Translations under genes and position numbers: made by a program | Part shown: piece by piece, positions 34,908-44,109 of the stretch | How positions within the stretch are numbered: the first letter of the stretch is position 1 | How the letters are laid out: each line of letters begins with the position of its first letter | From: Bifidobacterium pseudolongum subsp. globosum | GTDB taxonomy: Bacteria; Actinomycetota; Actinomycetes; Actinomycetales; Bifidobacteriaceae | Direction of reading: 5' to 3' | DNA: 64,000 bases | Assembly: GCF_000741295.1 (NCBI RefSeq) | Contig: NZ_JGZG01000001.1 | Span: forward strand, 124,001-188,000 | The notes under the pieces: model-generated | Told to the model about the DNA's origin: nothing | Database searches by the model: none | What the model saw: only the letters and a program-made list of their open reading frames with translations

Positions 34908-37900
34908 TCAGATGAGTTTGTCGAGGCGGTACAGGAACGCGGCCATCGCCTTGCGCTCCATCTTCGCGCCGAACCCGAACGTGCCGTCCGGATTACCCAA
35001 CGAAATACCCGACTTCGCCAACCACAGGATCTCCTTGGCCGCGAACGTGCCCTTGTTCACATCCTTGAACCGCGCATAATCCGCAGCCGAAGGCGCGAAC
35101 GACGCCGCACCCTTCACACCAGCCAGCTTCGCATACCGGTACAGGAAGATCGCCATGTCCTGACGCGTCAGATGCGACCCGCCATTGAACTTGCCGTTCG
35201 ACCCCTGCGTGATGCCATGCTTGGCCAGCCACAGGATCTCCTTGGCCCCATGCGTGCCCTGCTTGACATCCGAGAACTTCGCGTACTCCGCAGCCGACGG
35301 CGCATACGAGGACGCCGAACCCACACCATGCAGCTTCGCCGTACGATACAGGAAGATCGCCATGTCCGCACGCGTCAACTTGTCGTTGTACCCGAAACGG
35401 CCATCCACATACCCGGTCGAGATGCCATTGGCAGCCAACCACTCGATCTCATCATGGAACGGCACACCAGCCGGCACATCAGAGAACCGATCAGACGACC
35501 CACCACCCTTCGTAACAGTCAGGACAATGGAAGAATGCTTGTCAGCAACCGTGGCTGTGATGACAGCCATGCCCTCGCCCTTGGCCGTGAGCTTGCCATT
35601 GCCGTCCACCGTGGCCACCGACGAATCCGACGACGACCAATACACCACACCAAGCGACGCATTCGCCGGAGTAGCCTTCACAGACAACTGCACCGTCTTG
35701 TTCTGCGCAAGCGTGAGCTTGTTGTTCGCCACACCAGTGCCGACAATCGCAACCGACTGCAAAACCGGTCCAGCTTCCTTGACGGTCACAATGACTGAGC
35801 TGGACTTACCACCAACTGTTGCCATGATGATTGCCATGCCGGCCTTGACGCCGCGCACACTACCTGTCGAGGACACAGTCGCAATGGAATCATCGGAGGA
35901 AATCCACGTCACATCCTGATCGGTGGCGTTCGACGGGGAGACAGTTGCGTTCAGGTTCAGGCCAGCGCCGACATTGATCGTCGCCTTGCCACCCGACACG
36001 CCAGTACCAGAAATCGACACCGACTGCACCGGAACAACCGGATCCTCACCCTTCACCGTCACAGTGACAGTCGCAGACTTGCCGCCCGCGGCCGCCGTGA
36101 TCGTCGCCGTGCCGGCCTTGACCGCCGTCACCTTGCCCGAAGCGTCCACCGTCGCGACCGACGTATTCGACGACTTCCAGCTCACACTACGGTCCGTGGC
36201 GTTCGACGGCGAGACGGTCGCCGACAGCTGCTTCGAAACACCTTCCTTAAGCTCGAAGTTGCCACCCGAAATCGCAACCGACGACACCGGAATAACCGTC
36301 ACACACGGAGCGACCGAACCAATCGTGCCGTTCTCGACAACGACATTCGCGCCGCTCGCAGTGTAGTTCTTGTTGCCGTTGTTGTCCCACTGGCCCGAGC
36401 CGTTATTGAACACAAACTCAACCTGGCCGCCTTCGGTGCCTTCGATCGTGTACTTGACATAGCCATCGCAAGCCGCTTCCATCTTCACACCCGGAACAGT
36501 CGTCCACGTGCCAGTGCCGACACGGTAATGCAGATAGGTCGAGTTCGCACCGAACTTGTTCGCCGGGTAGTAGACGGTCGTATCGTGGACGACCGGCGCT
36601 TCGCCGGTCACGTTCACAGTCACCGTGTCGGTCTTGCCGCCAACGGAGGCGGTGATTGTCGCGGTGCCCTTCGCAAGGCCCTGCACAACACCGTTCTTGA
36701 CAACAGCGACCTTCTCGTTCGAAGAGGTCCACTTGACCGGCTTGTTCGCCGCCGAGGCCGGGGCAACAGTGGCGGTCAGCTTGGTCGTTGCGCCGTTGGC
36801 GAGGTCAAGGTTGACCGTACCGCTCGGGCTGATCTTCACGGAGTCAACGGTCACCGCAACGCAGGACGCTTCTTCCCACTTGCCACTCGTGATGTTGCCG
36901 TCCCAGACGTAGGAGCCGTCGATCAGCAGACCGGCAGCATCCACGTGGTCGTCCGGATCTTCGGTCGCGGAATCGCCGGGGAACTTGTTGCCGGCGATTT
37001 CGCCGGCGCCACCGTTGTTGAAGATGACACGAATCGGGTCGTCACCGGCCTGATCGATGATGTCTTCCGGAATTTCATAGACCTGATCGGCGGTGCCGTC
37101 GCATGCGCCGGATTCGGCGGTCATCAGTTCGCCCGGCCAAGCTGCGTTCTGAATGACGGAGCCAGCAGGAGCGTTGTTGTCGACGTACACGTATGCATAG
37201 ATCTTGTTCCATGCCGCCGGCTTCTTCGCATAGGCCGTGTAGCTGACAGTGGCGTTCGGGTCCTTCTTGGTGAAGGTCTCGGAAGCGGTGATCTGCTTGC
37301 CGTCGGCATCAGTACCCGTAAGAGTCACGGTGATCTGCGTGTTGACGGCGCTCTTCGCGCCGATGGTGATCTTCTGGCCATCGGTGAACGAACCGGAATC
37401 GCCTTCGGAGGTGCTGTAACGCGCGTTGTTGACGTTGCGTGCGGTCAGTGTCACCTGCGTGGTGTCGGTCTTGAAGGACTTCGCACCGGTCACAGCGAGC
37501 GAGGGGCGCGGCGAGCTCGACGCGTTGTAGAACACGTGCACCTTGCCGCTCTTGACCTCACCGGAGGTGATCTTCTTGTTGTTGACGACGAGCTTGCCGC
37601 CATAGACCTGATCGACGTATTCGCCGTTGTCGAGCGTCGTGTCCATGCCGACGAGGCTCTTGTCGCCGTCCATGTTGACGACGGTCATGCCATCGTTGTT
37701 CGGGTTGCCGTCGGTCTTGTAACGCTCGATCATCAGGCAGTTGTTGTTGCCCTGGCAGTTGCGCAGATATTCGGCGTTGCCTTCCATCGCGTTACGGAAC
37801 TTGTTGACGTTCACGACTTCGGGATGCTTCCACTCGTCGTCACCAGCGTCACCGAGTGATGAAACCTCAGCGAAGCGTGGATTCGACCCGCCGGACCCCC

Positions 37901-39101
37901 GCGGACGGTTGAAGAACAGCGGGGCTCCGCCCTTGCGGGAACCGACGATACCCCAGCCCATGCGAATCTGCCATGCGGACAGCTGCGATGAATACTCATT
38001 CGTATTCGCATAGGTATCGTGCGATTCGACCCAGGTCACGAGCTGGTTATCACGCACGCCGGTGCCTTGCAGACTGCCGAGACGCCCGGAGCTGATGTTC
38101 TTGTCCTGCATCGCGGCACGGATCTCATTGCCGTAATGCGATGCAGTGTTACCGCCGCCATTCGTCGAGTACTTGTCGAACAACGCCGGGTAGGCCGGGG
38201 CATTGAGCCCTTGGTCGCCCTGGAGCACCTCGCCGTACTGGTACTGCGCGCCATTCGGCAGAATCGTGTCATAATACGGCGAATACCTGTCGAACTCGTT
38301 CGGGAGCTCGATGTGCTTCGCGGCGTCATAACGGAAACCATCGATGCCATCGGCTACCGCGCGAGTCAGGTAGTCCTTCATGCGGTTGGCGACTTCCTGG
38401 TTCTCGGTGTTGAGATCCCACAGGCTCAGCAGATGGCAGTGTGTGACCTGCCAGCGGTTGCTGTAGTTGATGGCAGTGCCGTTGTTACCGCAACCGCCCT
38501 CCTGCCGCGTGTGGAAGAAGCTCGAATTCTTCCAGTCACCTTGAATGGCGTTCCAATCGGCGGTGAAGTGGTTGATGACGGCGTCGGCGATGACACGGAT
38601 GCCATGCTTGTGCGCCTCCGCGGTCATCTCCTTGATTTCCTGTTCGGTGCCGATGACCTTGTTGCCGATGCCTGTGCCGGAGGGCTGATAGACGTAGTAC
38701 CAGTTCTCAGAGAACTGCATACCGTGCTCCGGCCCCTTGATCGTGCTGATCGGAACCGTCTGGATTGAAGTGTAGCCGGCGTCTGCGATTTCATCCATAT
38801 GCGCCTTGATCGTATTCGCCGACCACATCCACGCATGCAAGATCGCACCGTAATCCATTTCCTTCGACAGGCCATTGGATTCACGGGCCGCTTCGAACTG
38901 CGCATTGCCGAGTGTACGGTCATAGCTCGTCGTCGGCCCATTCGCGGCAAATGCCGCAGGGGCCGTAACCGCGCCGAGCGCCATGCCGCCGGCGAGCGTT
39001 GCAAGCGCGGAAATGCTCGCGACCGCCTTGGCCATGAACCCGCGCCCTCCCGAACGCTTGCTCTTCCCGAGATTCTTCTCGGTCTCAGACAGAGGTGTCA
39101 T
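34908..39101 (-). CDS. Secreted multidomain alpha-amylase (GH13) with starch-binding, Ig-like and SLH-like domains
   Basis: A 1397-residue secreted enzyme. The signal peptide ends near residue 52 (APAAFA). The GH13 domain (about 65-535) has ADAVINHF, GFRYDAAKH (nucleophile D259), YGEVL (acid/base E291) and VESHD (D362), so all catalytic residues are present. Then follow a CBM26-like module (about 610-745), a BIG2 Ig-like domain, a CBM25-like module (about 840-930), three more BIG2 domains to about 1190, and three SLH-like repeats (each with EWLA/EILWLA, GI, then LTRxDMAIFLYR). It should degrade starch outside the cell while attached to the surface. It lies within the EPS genes. The ribosome binding site is AAAGGAG; module names are by eye. 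Confidence 0.92.
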   Translation of the reverse strand: MTPLSETEKNLGKSKRSGGRGFMAKAVASISALATLAGGMALGAVTAPAAFAANGPTTSYDRTLGNAQFEAARESNGLSKEMDYGAILHAWMWSANTIKAHMDEIADAGYTSIQTVPISTIKGPEHGMQFSENWYYVYQPSGTGIGNKVIGTEQEIKEMTAEAHKHGIRVIADAVINHFTADWNAIQGDWKNSSFFHTRQEGGCGNNGTAINYSNRWQVTHCHLLSLWDLNTENQEVANRMKDYLTRAVADGIDGFRYDAAKHIELPNEFDRYSPYYDTILPNGAQYQYGEVLQGDQGLNAPAYPALFDKYSTNGGGNTASHYGNEIRAAMQDKNISSGRLGSLQGTGVRDNQLVTWVESHDTYANTNEYSSQLSAWQIRMGWGIVGSRKGGAPLFFNRPRGSGGSNPRFAEVSSLGDAGDDEWKHPEVVNVNKFRNAMEGNAEYLRNCQGNNNCLMIERYKTDGNPNNDGMTVVNMDGDKSLVGMDTTLDNGEYVDQVYGGKLVVNNKKITSGEVKSGKVHVFYNASSSPRPSLAVTGAKSFKTDTTQVTLTARNVNNARYSTSEGDSGSFTDGQKITIGAKSAVNTQITVTLTGTDADGKQITASETFTKKDPNATVSYTAYAKKPAAWNKIYAYVYVDNNAPAGSVIQNAAWPGELMTAESGACDGTADQVYEIPEDIIDQAGDDPIRVIFNNGGAGEIAGNKFPGDSATEDPDDHVDAAGLLIDGSYVWDGNITSGKWEEASCVAVTVDSVKISPSGTVNLDLANGATTKLTATVAPASAANKPVKWTSSNEKVAVVKNGVVQGLAKGTATITASVGGKTDTVTVNVTGEAPVVHDTTVYYPANKFGANSTYLHYRVGTGTWTTVPGVKMEAACDGYVKYTIEGTEGGQVEFVFNNGSGQWDNNGNKNYTASGANVVVENGTIGSVAPCVTVIPVSSVAISGGNFELKEGVSKQLSATVSPSNATDRSVSWKSSNTSVATVDASGKVTAVKAGTATITAAAGGKSATVTVTVKGEDPVVPVQSVSISGTGVSGGKATINVGAGLNLNATVSPSNATDQDVTWISSDDSIATVSSTGSVRGVKAGMAIIMATVGGKSSSVIVTVKEAGPVLQSVAIVGTGVANNKLTLAQNKTVQLSVKATPANASLGVVYWSSSDSSVATVDGNGKLTAKGEGMAVITATVADKHSSIVLTVTKGGGSSDRFSDVPAGVPFHDEIEWLAANGISTGYVDGRFGYNDKLTRADMAIFLYRTAKLHGVGSASSYAPSAAEYAKFSDVKQGTHGAKEILWLAKHGITQGSNGKFNGGSHLTRQDMAIFLYRYAKLAGVKGAASFAPSAADYARFKDVNKGTFAAKEILWLAKSGISLGNPDGTFGFGAKMERKAMAAFLYRLDKLI

Positions 39102-39451
39102 GCCACTGTCTCCTTTTCTTCTCTAGAAATAAGGGACTGTTCTTTCCTTATCGCCAACCGTCCACATAGCCGGCCGGCAATGCACATGCTCGCCCGCCAT
39201 GAACAATATGCATGTTCCGTAAGCGACCAAACACTTCAGTTGACACAATCATTGTGCAACCATTCGCATATTGCTCATTATAGACATACCCTCCACTAAA
39301 ACCAAACAGAAGGTTCATATACCGCAAACGATGTCATTACATGGACACAGAGTTATACAGACAACGGGCACGTCATAGACCATTGTTCAACGGCTTAAGC
39401 GATTCATCATTCCCATATGTGTTGTCGCATTCCAACCGGCCCCTATACGAA
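39102..39451. promoter_or_regulatory. Upstream region of the amylase gene
   Basis: About 350 bp without a gene, AT-richer than the flanks. It holds the amylase ribosome binding site and presumably its promoter (minus strand). A perfect 13-base palindrome, CACAATCATTGTG (39245-39257), next to TTGACA-like sequence, is a possible operator for a carbohydrate regulator. A GCAAACGATG half-site lies nearby at about 39325. No other structure was recognised. Confidence 0.45.
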
Positions 39452-39493
39452 GAGGCGCAGGGCTGCATCCATCACGATGCGGCCCTGCGCCTC
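39452..39493. terminator. Terminator after the DUF4012 gene
   Basis: GAGGCGCAGGGCTGCATC pairs with GATGCGGCCCTGCGCCTC (one mismatch) with a 6-nt loop, 29 bp after the DUF4012 stop codon on the minus strand. The T-run is poor. Confidence 0.8.
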
Positions 39494-39521
39494 TCGCCAT
39501 CTGCGGCGGAACCCTAGATGG

Positions 39522-41348
39522 TCATTTGGTATCACATTTTGGATCGAGATAGGTGATACCATCATCGACCCATCCCATTGGGGTCTGGTCGATCGTCAAC
39601 GGTGCCGTCGCCTTCGGCGAGACACGCACGTCAAAGGTGAAGGTTGCAATCTGCCCGGGATTGACCTGCACATACGTTTCATAAGCCTTCACACCGTCAA
39701 TCGTCGTCTCCTTGGCCGCATCGACTTTGCCTCCGAGCTGCATGAGATTGCTGATCGAACCGCCTTGAGGAGCGTAGAACAGGATCTTCTCCATGGCCTT
39801 GCCAGTGTTGTTGCTGTTGTTGCCGGTGATGTACCAAGGCAGTGACTTCGCTTCTTCCTCGGTCATCGTGTTGTGCACCATGAACTCGACGTGGTACAGA
39901 TCACCATCATCGCAGTTCACACGCTGGATCTTCGCCTTGCGCTTGATGTACCAACCCATCTTGGAAGGGTTCTGCTCAGTCAAGTAGATACCAACGGATG
40001 GATCGGTCTCGCTGTTCGGCGTCTGCCCGGTGAATCCTGCAGACTGGATGCCCTGTTCGATGTGCTCGTCAAACGCATACATCGTGAAATGTCGGCCTTT
40101 CGCCATGGTCCCCAGCATCTCGCCCGTTTTATACAACTTGCCCATATCCATGTGCGAGAACATCGATTTCATCGCTTGGCTGGCCACAACGCCGAACAAT
40201 GCGTCGGTCTCGTTCTCCGGGTATTTCTGGTACACGGTATTCATCAGGAATTCCGCAGTGTTTTCACCGGTCAGCACAGTGCCATCTGGCAACGTCACAT
40301 TGCCGTTGACCGCAATGAGCTGCTGCAAAAAGACCGGATCGACCATGATCACGCCGTCAAGCGGTGTATTTTGCCCCCAAGGCGTGCGGTTCCAGACGGA
40401 TTGCATGGCGACCGCTGAATCGGCGGTATTCGGGAAGACAGCCAAATCACGAATATCGAACGACATGTGCAATGGCCCCTCGTCGGTGAACACCCGCTTC
40501 ATGTCTGCGGAATGATCACCAGTGCCATACGGCAGATATTCACCATTCGACCGAAAATCGCCAATATGCACGGTGCCATTGGAAGTCACCAATTCACCAA
40601 CAGAGCCGATGAGACCGCCTGAGGAACGCATCTCGGAAGGCGTCATTGCCATGACGGCATAAGTGCGTTGCTGTCCATCACCCAAAAGCGTCGGCAGAAT
40701 CTGGAACGTATTCGACAGTGCATTCACACGGGAGGCGAGTTCATTGAGCTGTGTCTCGCCTTTGCTATATGCGGAGTGAATCATGCCGATCTCTGGTGTG
40801 GGAAGCGCGTCATAGTCGCGTACCTGCTGTCGGAATGACGCATTTGCTTTTTTCAAAGGCTCCACAGCGTCGATAATCGGCTGCAGGTTCACGCCATCAT
40901 CCCCGTTGGAGATTTGCGCATCACTCAACGTCTTCAGAACATTCACAAATTGCGGGATAGAATCCTGCACAATGCCGTTGATGGCGGTTGTCATTCCCTG
41001 AACCGTCGAAATGTCGCTGCCAACGAAGGGCATTTTCGTTGCCGTATTCCACAGTCCCCCATGGGCAATATCCACAGCCTGCTGGGTTTCATGTGCAATC
41101 TGCGGAAGCGTATCTCCCGCATGAGCAAGGGTTTCAGCATCCCCCGAAGAGAGCTTTGAAAGCATCCCAATCGCATTGTTCTCATGTGCCTGCACCTGCT
41201 TCGCCTGCTTGTAGAGTTGGAATCCCATTACACCTACAGCAGCGACGATGAGGACAACAAGCGTGAGAATGCCCACAACCCAAGGCCAGACACGCCGGCG
41301 TTTGTGATGGTGACGATGGTGATGCTGCTGCGCGTGCGCTTGCGACAT
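39522..41348 (-). CDS. DUF4012-family membrane protein of the EPS locus
   Basis: A 608-residue protein with a His-rich basic N-terminus (QHHHRHHHKRRR), one transmembrane segment (VVGILTLVVLIVAAVGVMGF) and a large extracytoplasmic domain of the DUF4012 family. Recognisable parts are LPTLLGDGQQRTYAVMAMTPSEMRSSGGLIGS and DGVIMVDPVFLQQLIAVNG. DUF4012 genes often accompany EPS chain-length or kinase genes in actinobacteria, but the role is not established. It follows the BY-kinase gene on the same strand, with a hairpin between them. Confidence 0.82.
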   Translation of the reverse strand: MSQAHAQQHHHRHHHKRRRVWPWVVGILTLVVLIVAAVGVMGFQLYKQAKQVQAHENNAIGMLSKLSSGDAETLAHAGDTLPQIAHETQQAVDIAHGGLWNTATKMPFVGSDISTVQGMTTAINGIVQDSIPQFVNVLKTLSDAQISNGDDGVNLQPIIDAVEPLKKANASFRQQVRDYDALPTPEIGMIHSAYSKGETQLNELASRVNALSNTFQILPTLLGDGQQRTYAVMAMTPSEMRSSGGLIGSVGELVTSNGTVHIGDFRSNGEYLPYGTGDHSADMKRVFTDEGPLHMSFDIRDLAVFPNTADSAVAMQSVWNRTPWGQNTPLDGVIMVDPVFLQQLIAVNGNVTLPDGTVLTGENTAEFLMNTVYQKYPENETDALFGVVASQAMKSMFSHMDMGKLYKTGEMLGTMAKGRHFTMYAFDEHIEQGIQSAGFTGQTPNSETDPSVGIYLTEQNPSKMGWYIKRKAKIQRVNCDDGDLYHVEFMVHNTMTEEEAKSLPWYITGNNSNNTGKAMEKILFYAPQGGSISNLMQLGGKVDAAKETTIDGVKAYETYVQVNPGQIATFTFDVRVSPKATAPLTIDQTPMGWVDDGITYLDPKCDTK

Positions 41349-41371
41349 GCTACTCCTTAGACATTATAAAA

Positions 41372-41405
41372 CCGCGGATTCTCCTGAGTCATAGGGAATC
41401 CGCGG
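41372..41405 (-). terminator. Hairpin between BY-kinase and DUF4012 genes
   Basis: CCGCGGATTC pairs with GAATCCGCGG (10 bp) with a 14-nt loop. On the minus strand it is followed by TTTTATAA. It lies between two co-directional EPS genes, so it may reduce read-through into the DUF4012 gene. Confidence 0.7.
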
Positions 41406-41418
41406 AACAATGAATAGA

Positions 41419-42903
41419 CTACTTAAGCGAGAAACGACGCTTCTTACGATGATCCTTGTTACGATCCGAGTAATAGTAGTAATAGTTGCTGCGCTCAAGC
41501 GACTTCTTCGAATCGCGTGCACAGTTGAAGATGACACCGCTCGCTGGCAAATCAAGCGTGGCGAGTTCATCGGAGATTTCACGTAAATCACGCTTGAGTG
41601 TCTGGTCGCGGCGGCAGACCATGACAAGGGAACCGCCACGTCGTACAAAAATAACAGCGTCATTCGCCACAACCATAGGCGCAGTATCGATGAGCACGTA
41701 GTCATACCGTTCTATGGCATTGTTGAGCAGCTCGACCATGATTGGTGAGTTAAGCAGAGTCGATGCATTCGGCGGCTTGGGTCCTGCTGGCATGACATGC
41801 AAATTGGGCTTCCAATAGCGCTGCACAACGTCTTTGACAGACGCTTGACCGGAAAGCACGTGGGTCAAGCCAGCGGAGCCATCGATATCAAGCTTGTTGG
41901 CAACAGAAGGATGGCGTAAATCAGCGTCAATGAGCAACACTTTGGCACCGTTTTCAGCAAGTGCAGCTGCAATATTGACCGACGTTGTGGTCTTGCCTTC
42001 GCTTGCACCAGTCGATGTGACAACGATGAGACGACAATTGGTGTCTTCAACAGGTGCGAGGAACGACAGATTCGTGCGAACACGGCGGAAATCCTCAGCA
42101 ATCGGACTTCCCGGTTCGTTGACAACCGCAGGTTTTGTATCATCGAGAAGATCAACTTCAGGAATACGTCCAATAATCGGTGCATCAATGTATTCACTGA
42201 TCTCATCTTCGTCTTGAATTTGCTTGGACAATACGTCTTTAAGTAGTGCAGCGAATACACCAAGAATCAGACCGCCCACAATGCCGATAAGGATATTGAG
42301 CTTCCACTTTGGTGCGCTCGGCGTGCTCGGCGAAATTGCCGGCTGGACAATCGACAACTTGACAGACGAATGTGAGCCAGAGGCATAGAGCGTATTCTCA
42401 ACGACCGAGCTCAGTGATTTCGCCACGGCGTTGGCGATGTCCGCGGCTTGAGCCGGGTCACCATTGGTCACCGAGATGTTGACGAATGCGGTGTTCGTGG
42501 GGTTGGTGACGCTGATCTGCCCCTTGAGCTGGCCCACCGTGGTGTGGAGGCCAAGATCGTCAATGACCGGCTGAAGCACCGATTGTGTTGTGGTGAGCGC
42601 CGGATACGACTTGATCTGACTCATGATATATGAGCTGCCGCTGTTCTGTTCGGATGAGTTCGCCGTGCCATCTGACGAATCGTTATATGTCGCAAACAAT
42701 TGGGTTGTTGTCGTATATTCCACTGGCGACATCGCAGTCAGACCAATTGCCGCACCAAGCACAACAAAAAAAGTGATGATAATCGTAATGATGTGCTTGC
42801 GCATGATGCCAAAGAGTCCGGATAGCGTCATGCCTTCGCCTTCCGGCTTTGCACTAGCGCCAACCTGGCCAGCGGCTTGCTGCTCCACTATTTTTTCAGC
42901 CAT
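41419..42903 (-). CDS. Wzc/CpsCD-type chain-length regulator and tyrosine kinase (BY-kinase)
   Basis: A 494-residue fusion of a Wzz-like chain-length domain and a cytoplasmic BY-kinase. The first transmembrane segment is HIITIIITFFVVLGAAIGL and the second is LNILIGIVGGLILGVFAALL. The kinase has Walker A VVTSTGASEGKTTTSVN, Walker A'-type VLLIDADLRHP and DYVLIDTAPMVVAN. The C-terminus holds a run of five Tyr (SNYYYYYSDRNKD) for autophosphorylation. It would govern EPS polymer length and export. The start is ATG (MAEKIVEQQ); an 18-residue upstream extension is rejected. The upstream 130 bp is the probable EPS promoter region. Confidence 0.93.
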   Translation of the reverse strand: MAEKIVEQQAAGQVGASAKPEGEGMTLSGLFGIMRKHIITIIITFFVVLGAAIGLTAMSPVEYTTTTQLFATYNDSSDGTANSSEQNSGSSYIMSQIKSYPALTTTQSVLQPVIDDLGLHTTVGQLKGQISVTNPTNTAFVNISVTNGDPAQAADIANAVAKSLSSVVENTLYASGSHSSVKLSIVQPAISPSTPSAPKWKLNILIGIVGGLILGVFAALLKDVLSKQIQDEDEISEYIDAPIIGRIPEVDLLDDTKPAVVNEPGSPIAEDFRRVRTNLSFLAPVEDTNCRLIVVTSTGASEGKTTTSVNIAAALAENGAKVLLIDADLRHPSVANKLDIDGSAGLTHVLSGQASVKDVVQRYWKPNLHVMPAGPKPPNASTLLNSPIMVELLNNAIERYDYVLIDTAPMVVANDAVIFVRRGGSLVMVCRRDQTLKRDLREISDELATLDLPASGVIFNCARDSKKSLERSNYYYYYSDRNKDHRKKRRFSLK

Positions 42904-43034
42904 CGAAGTGTATTCCCATCTGAGAGGTGAGACCCTGCCGTACCGGGCGCCCTTCACAGCACGGCACGCGGTTGCCGGTCCTGTCTCTTGAATTCAGCCT
43001 TTTTAATAGTAGCTTTTACACTCGACTCAATTCG

Positions 43035-44021
43035 TTACAGCCTTGCCACCTGCACGCCCTGCGTGTCGGTGGCGAGGTGCAGCACCTTCCAGTGGCCGGA
43101 TTCGAGCTGTTCGTGGGCCACGGCGTCGATCGCGCTATCGGCGTCGCCGTTGTGCAGCACGAGCACGCACGGGCCGGCGCCGGAGACCATCGCGGCGAAT
43201 CCGTTCGCACGCAGCAGCGTGATCAGACGCGCCGAAGGCTCCATGAGCGGGCCGCGGTACGCCTGGTGCAGCTTGTCTTCGGTGGCTTCCATAAGCAGCT
43301 CGTTCGGGTCGCGCGGGCTCGTCAACACAGCCGGGTTCATCGCACCGATCAGCAGCGCGGCGCGCGAGACATTGAACACAGCGTCGGCGAACGGCACAAC
43401 CGTGGGCAGCGCCTCGCGCGCCTTGCTTGTGGAGAGTTCGAAATCGGGGATGAACACCGAGGCCGTGACATCAGGGCCCACCAAGTAGTTCACCGACCGG
43501 AAGAGCGCGGCGGGCGTGGTGCCGTTCGGCTGTGCCACGCCATCACCCGGCTGCGTCCACGAGACCGTCATGCCGCCGTAGACGGCAGGCGCCACATTGT
43601 CTGGATGCCCTTCGAGCTGTGCCGCGTACTCGAAGATCTCGTCGCGGTCGAGCTCACCCTCGTGACTGAAGGCGTAGGCCGCGGCAATGCCAGCCACGAT
43701 CGCCTCGGCGGAAGATCCCATGCCGCGCGCCTGCGGAATGCGGTTGTGCGCCTCGAGGATGAATCCGGTTTTGCTCAGGCCGAAGCGCGAGCATGCACGG
43801 CGGAACGTGGAGACGACCAAATGCGACTCGTCGCGCGGCAATGTGTCCGCGCCCTCGCCGTCGATGATCACTTGCGCGGCCATGTTGAGCGGGTCGGAGC
43901 TCAGCGTGAACTCCAGCTCGTCGTGGTAATCCAACGCGAGTCCCACGGTGTCGAATCCAGAGCCGAGGTTGGCGCTGGTCGCGGGCACACGCACGTGCAC
44001 CTTGCGGGTAACCGGATCCAT
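43035..44021 (-). CDS. thrB: Homoserine kinase
   Basis: A 328-residue GHMP kinase that phosphorylates homoserine in threonine synthesis. PATSANLGSGFDTVGLAL begins the protein; the ATP-binding GHMP motif is RIPQARGMGSSAEAIVAG and MVSGAGPCVLVLHN lies near the C-terminus. It follows hom on the same strand, so the two are likely co-transcribed. The leader between them carries four 11-bp repeats. No stem-loop terminator was seen after it. Confidence 0.97.
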   Translation of the reverse strand: MDPVTRKVHVRVPATSANLGSGFDTVGLALDYHDELEFTLSSDPLNMAAQVIIDGEGADTLPRDESHLVVSTFRRACSRFGLSKTGFILEAHNRIPQARGMGSSAEAIVAGIAAAYAFSHEGELDRDEIFEYAAQLEGHPDNVAPAVYGGMTVSWTQPGDGVAQPNGTTPAALFRSVNYLVGPDVTASVFIPDFELSTSKAREALPTVVPFADAVFNVSRAALLIGAMNPAVLTSPRDPNELLMEATEDKLHQAYRGPLMEPSARLITLLRANGFAAMVSGAGPCVLVLHNGDADSAIDAVAHEQLESGHWKVLHLATDTQGVQVARL

Positions 44022-44059
44022 CGGGAATAATCCTGCCTTACTAGTCAGTGTGTGATTGG

Positions 44060-44103
44060 GTCAATCGCCTGTCAATCGCTTGTCAATCGCTTGTCAATCG
44101 GCG
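44060..44103. repeat. Four tandem 11-bp repeats between hom and thrB
   Basis: GTCAATCGCCT, GTCAATCGCTT, GTCAATCGCTT and GTCAATCGGCG lie head to tail, 39 bp upstream of thrB. The first eight bases are identical in all four. An 11-bp period places every copy on the same face of the helix. The copies share GTCAATCG with the sucrose operators but lack their second half. Confidence 0.9.
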
Positions 44104-44109
44104 GCGCGG

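Noticed and set aside
44060..44103. Tandem repeats considered as a CRISPR array
   Set aside because: Units are 11 bp and directly abutting with no spacers; no cas genes in the window.
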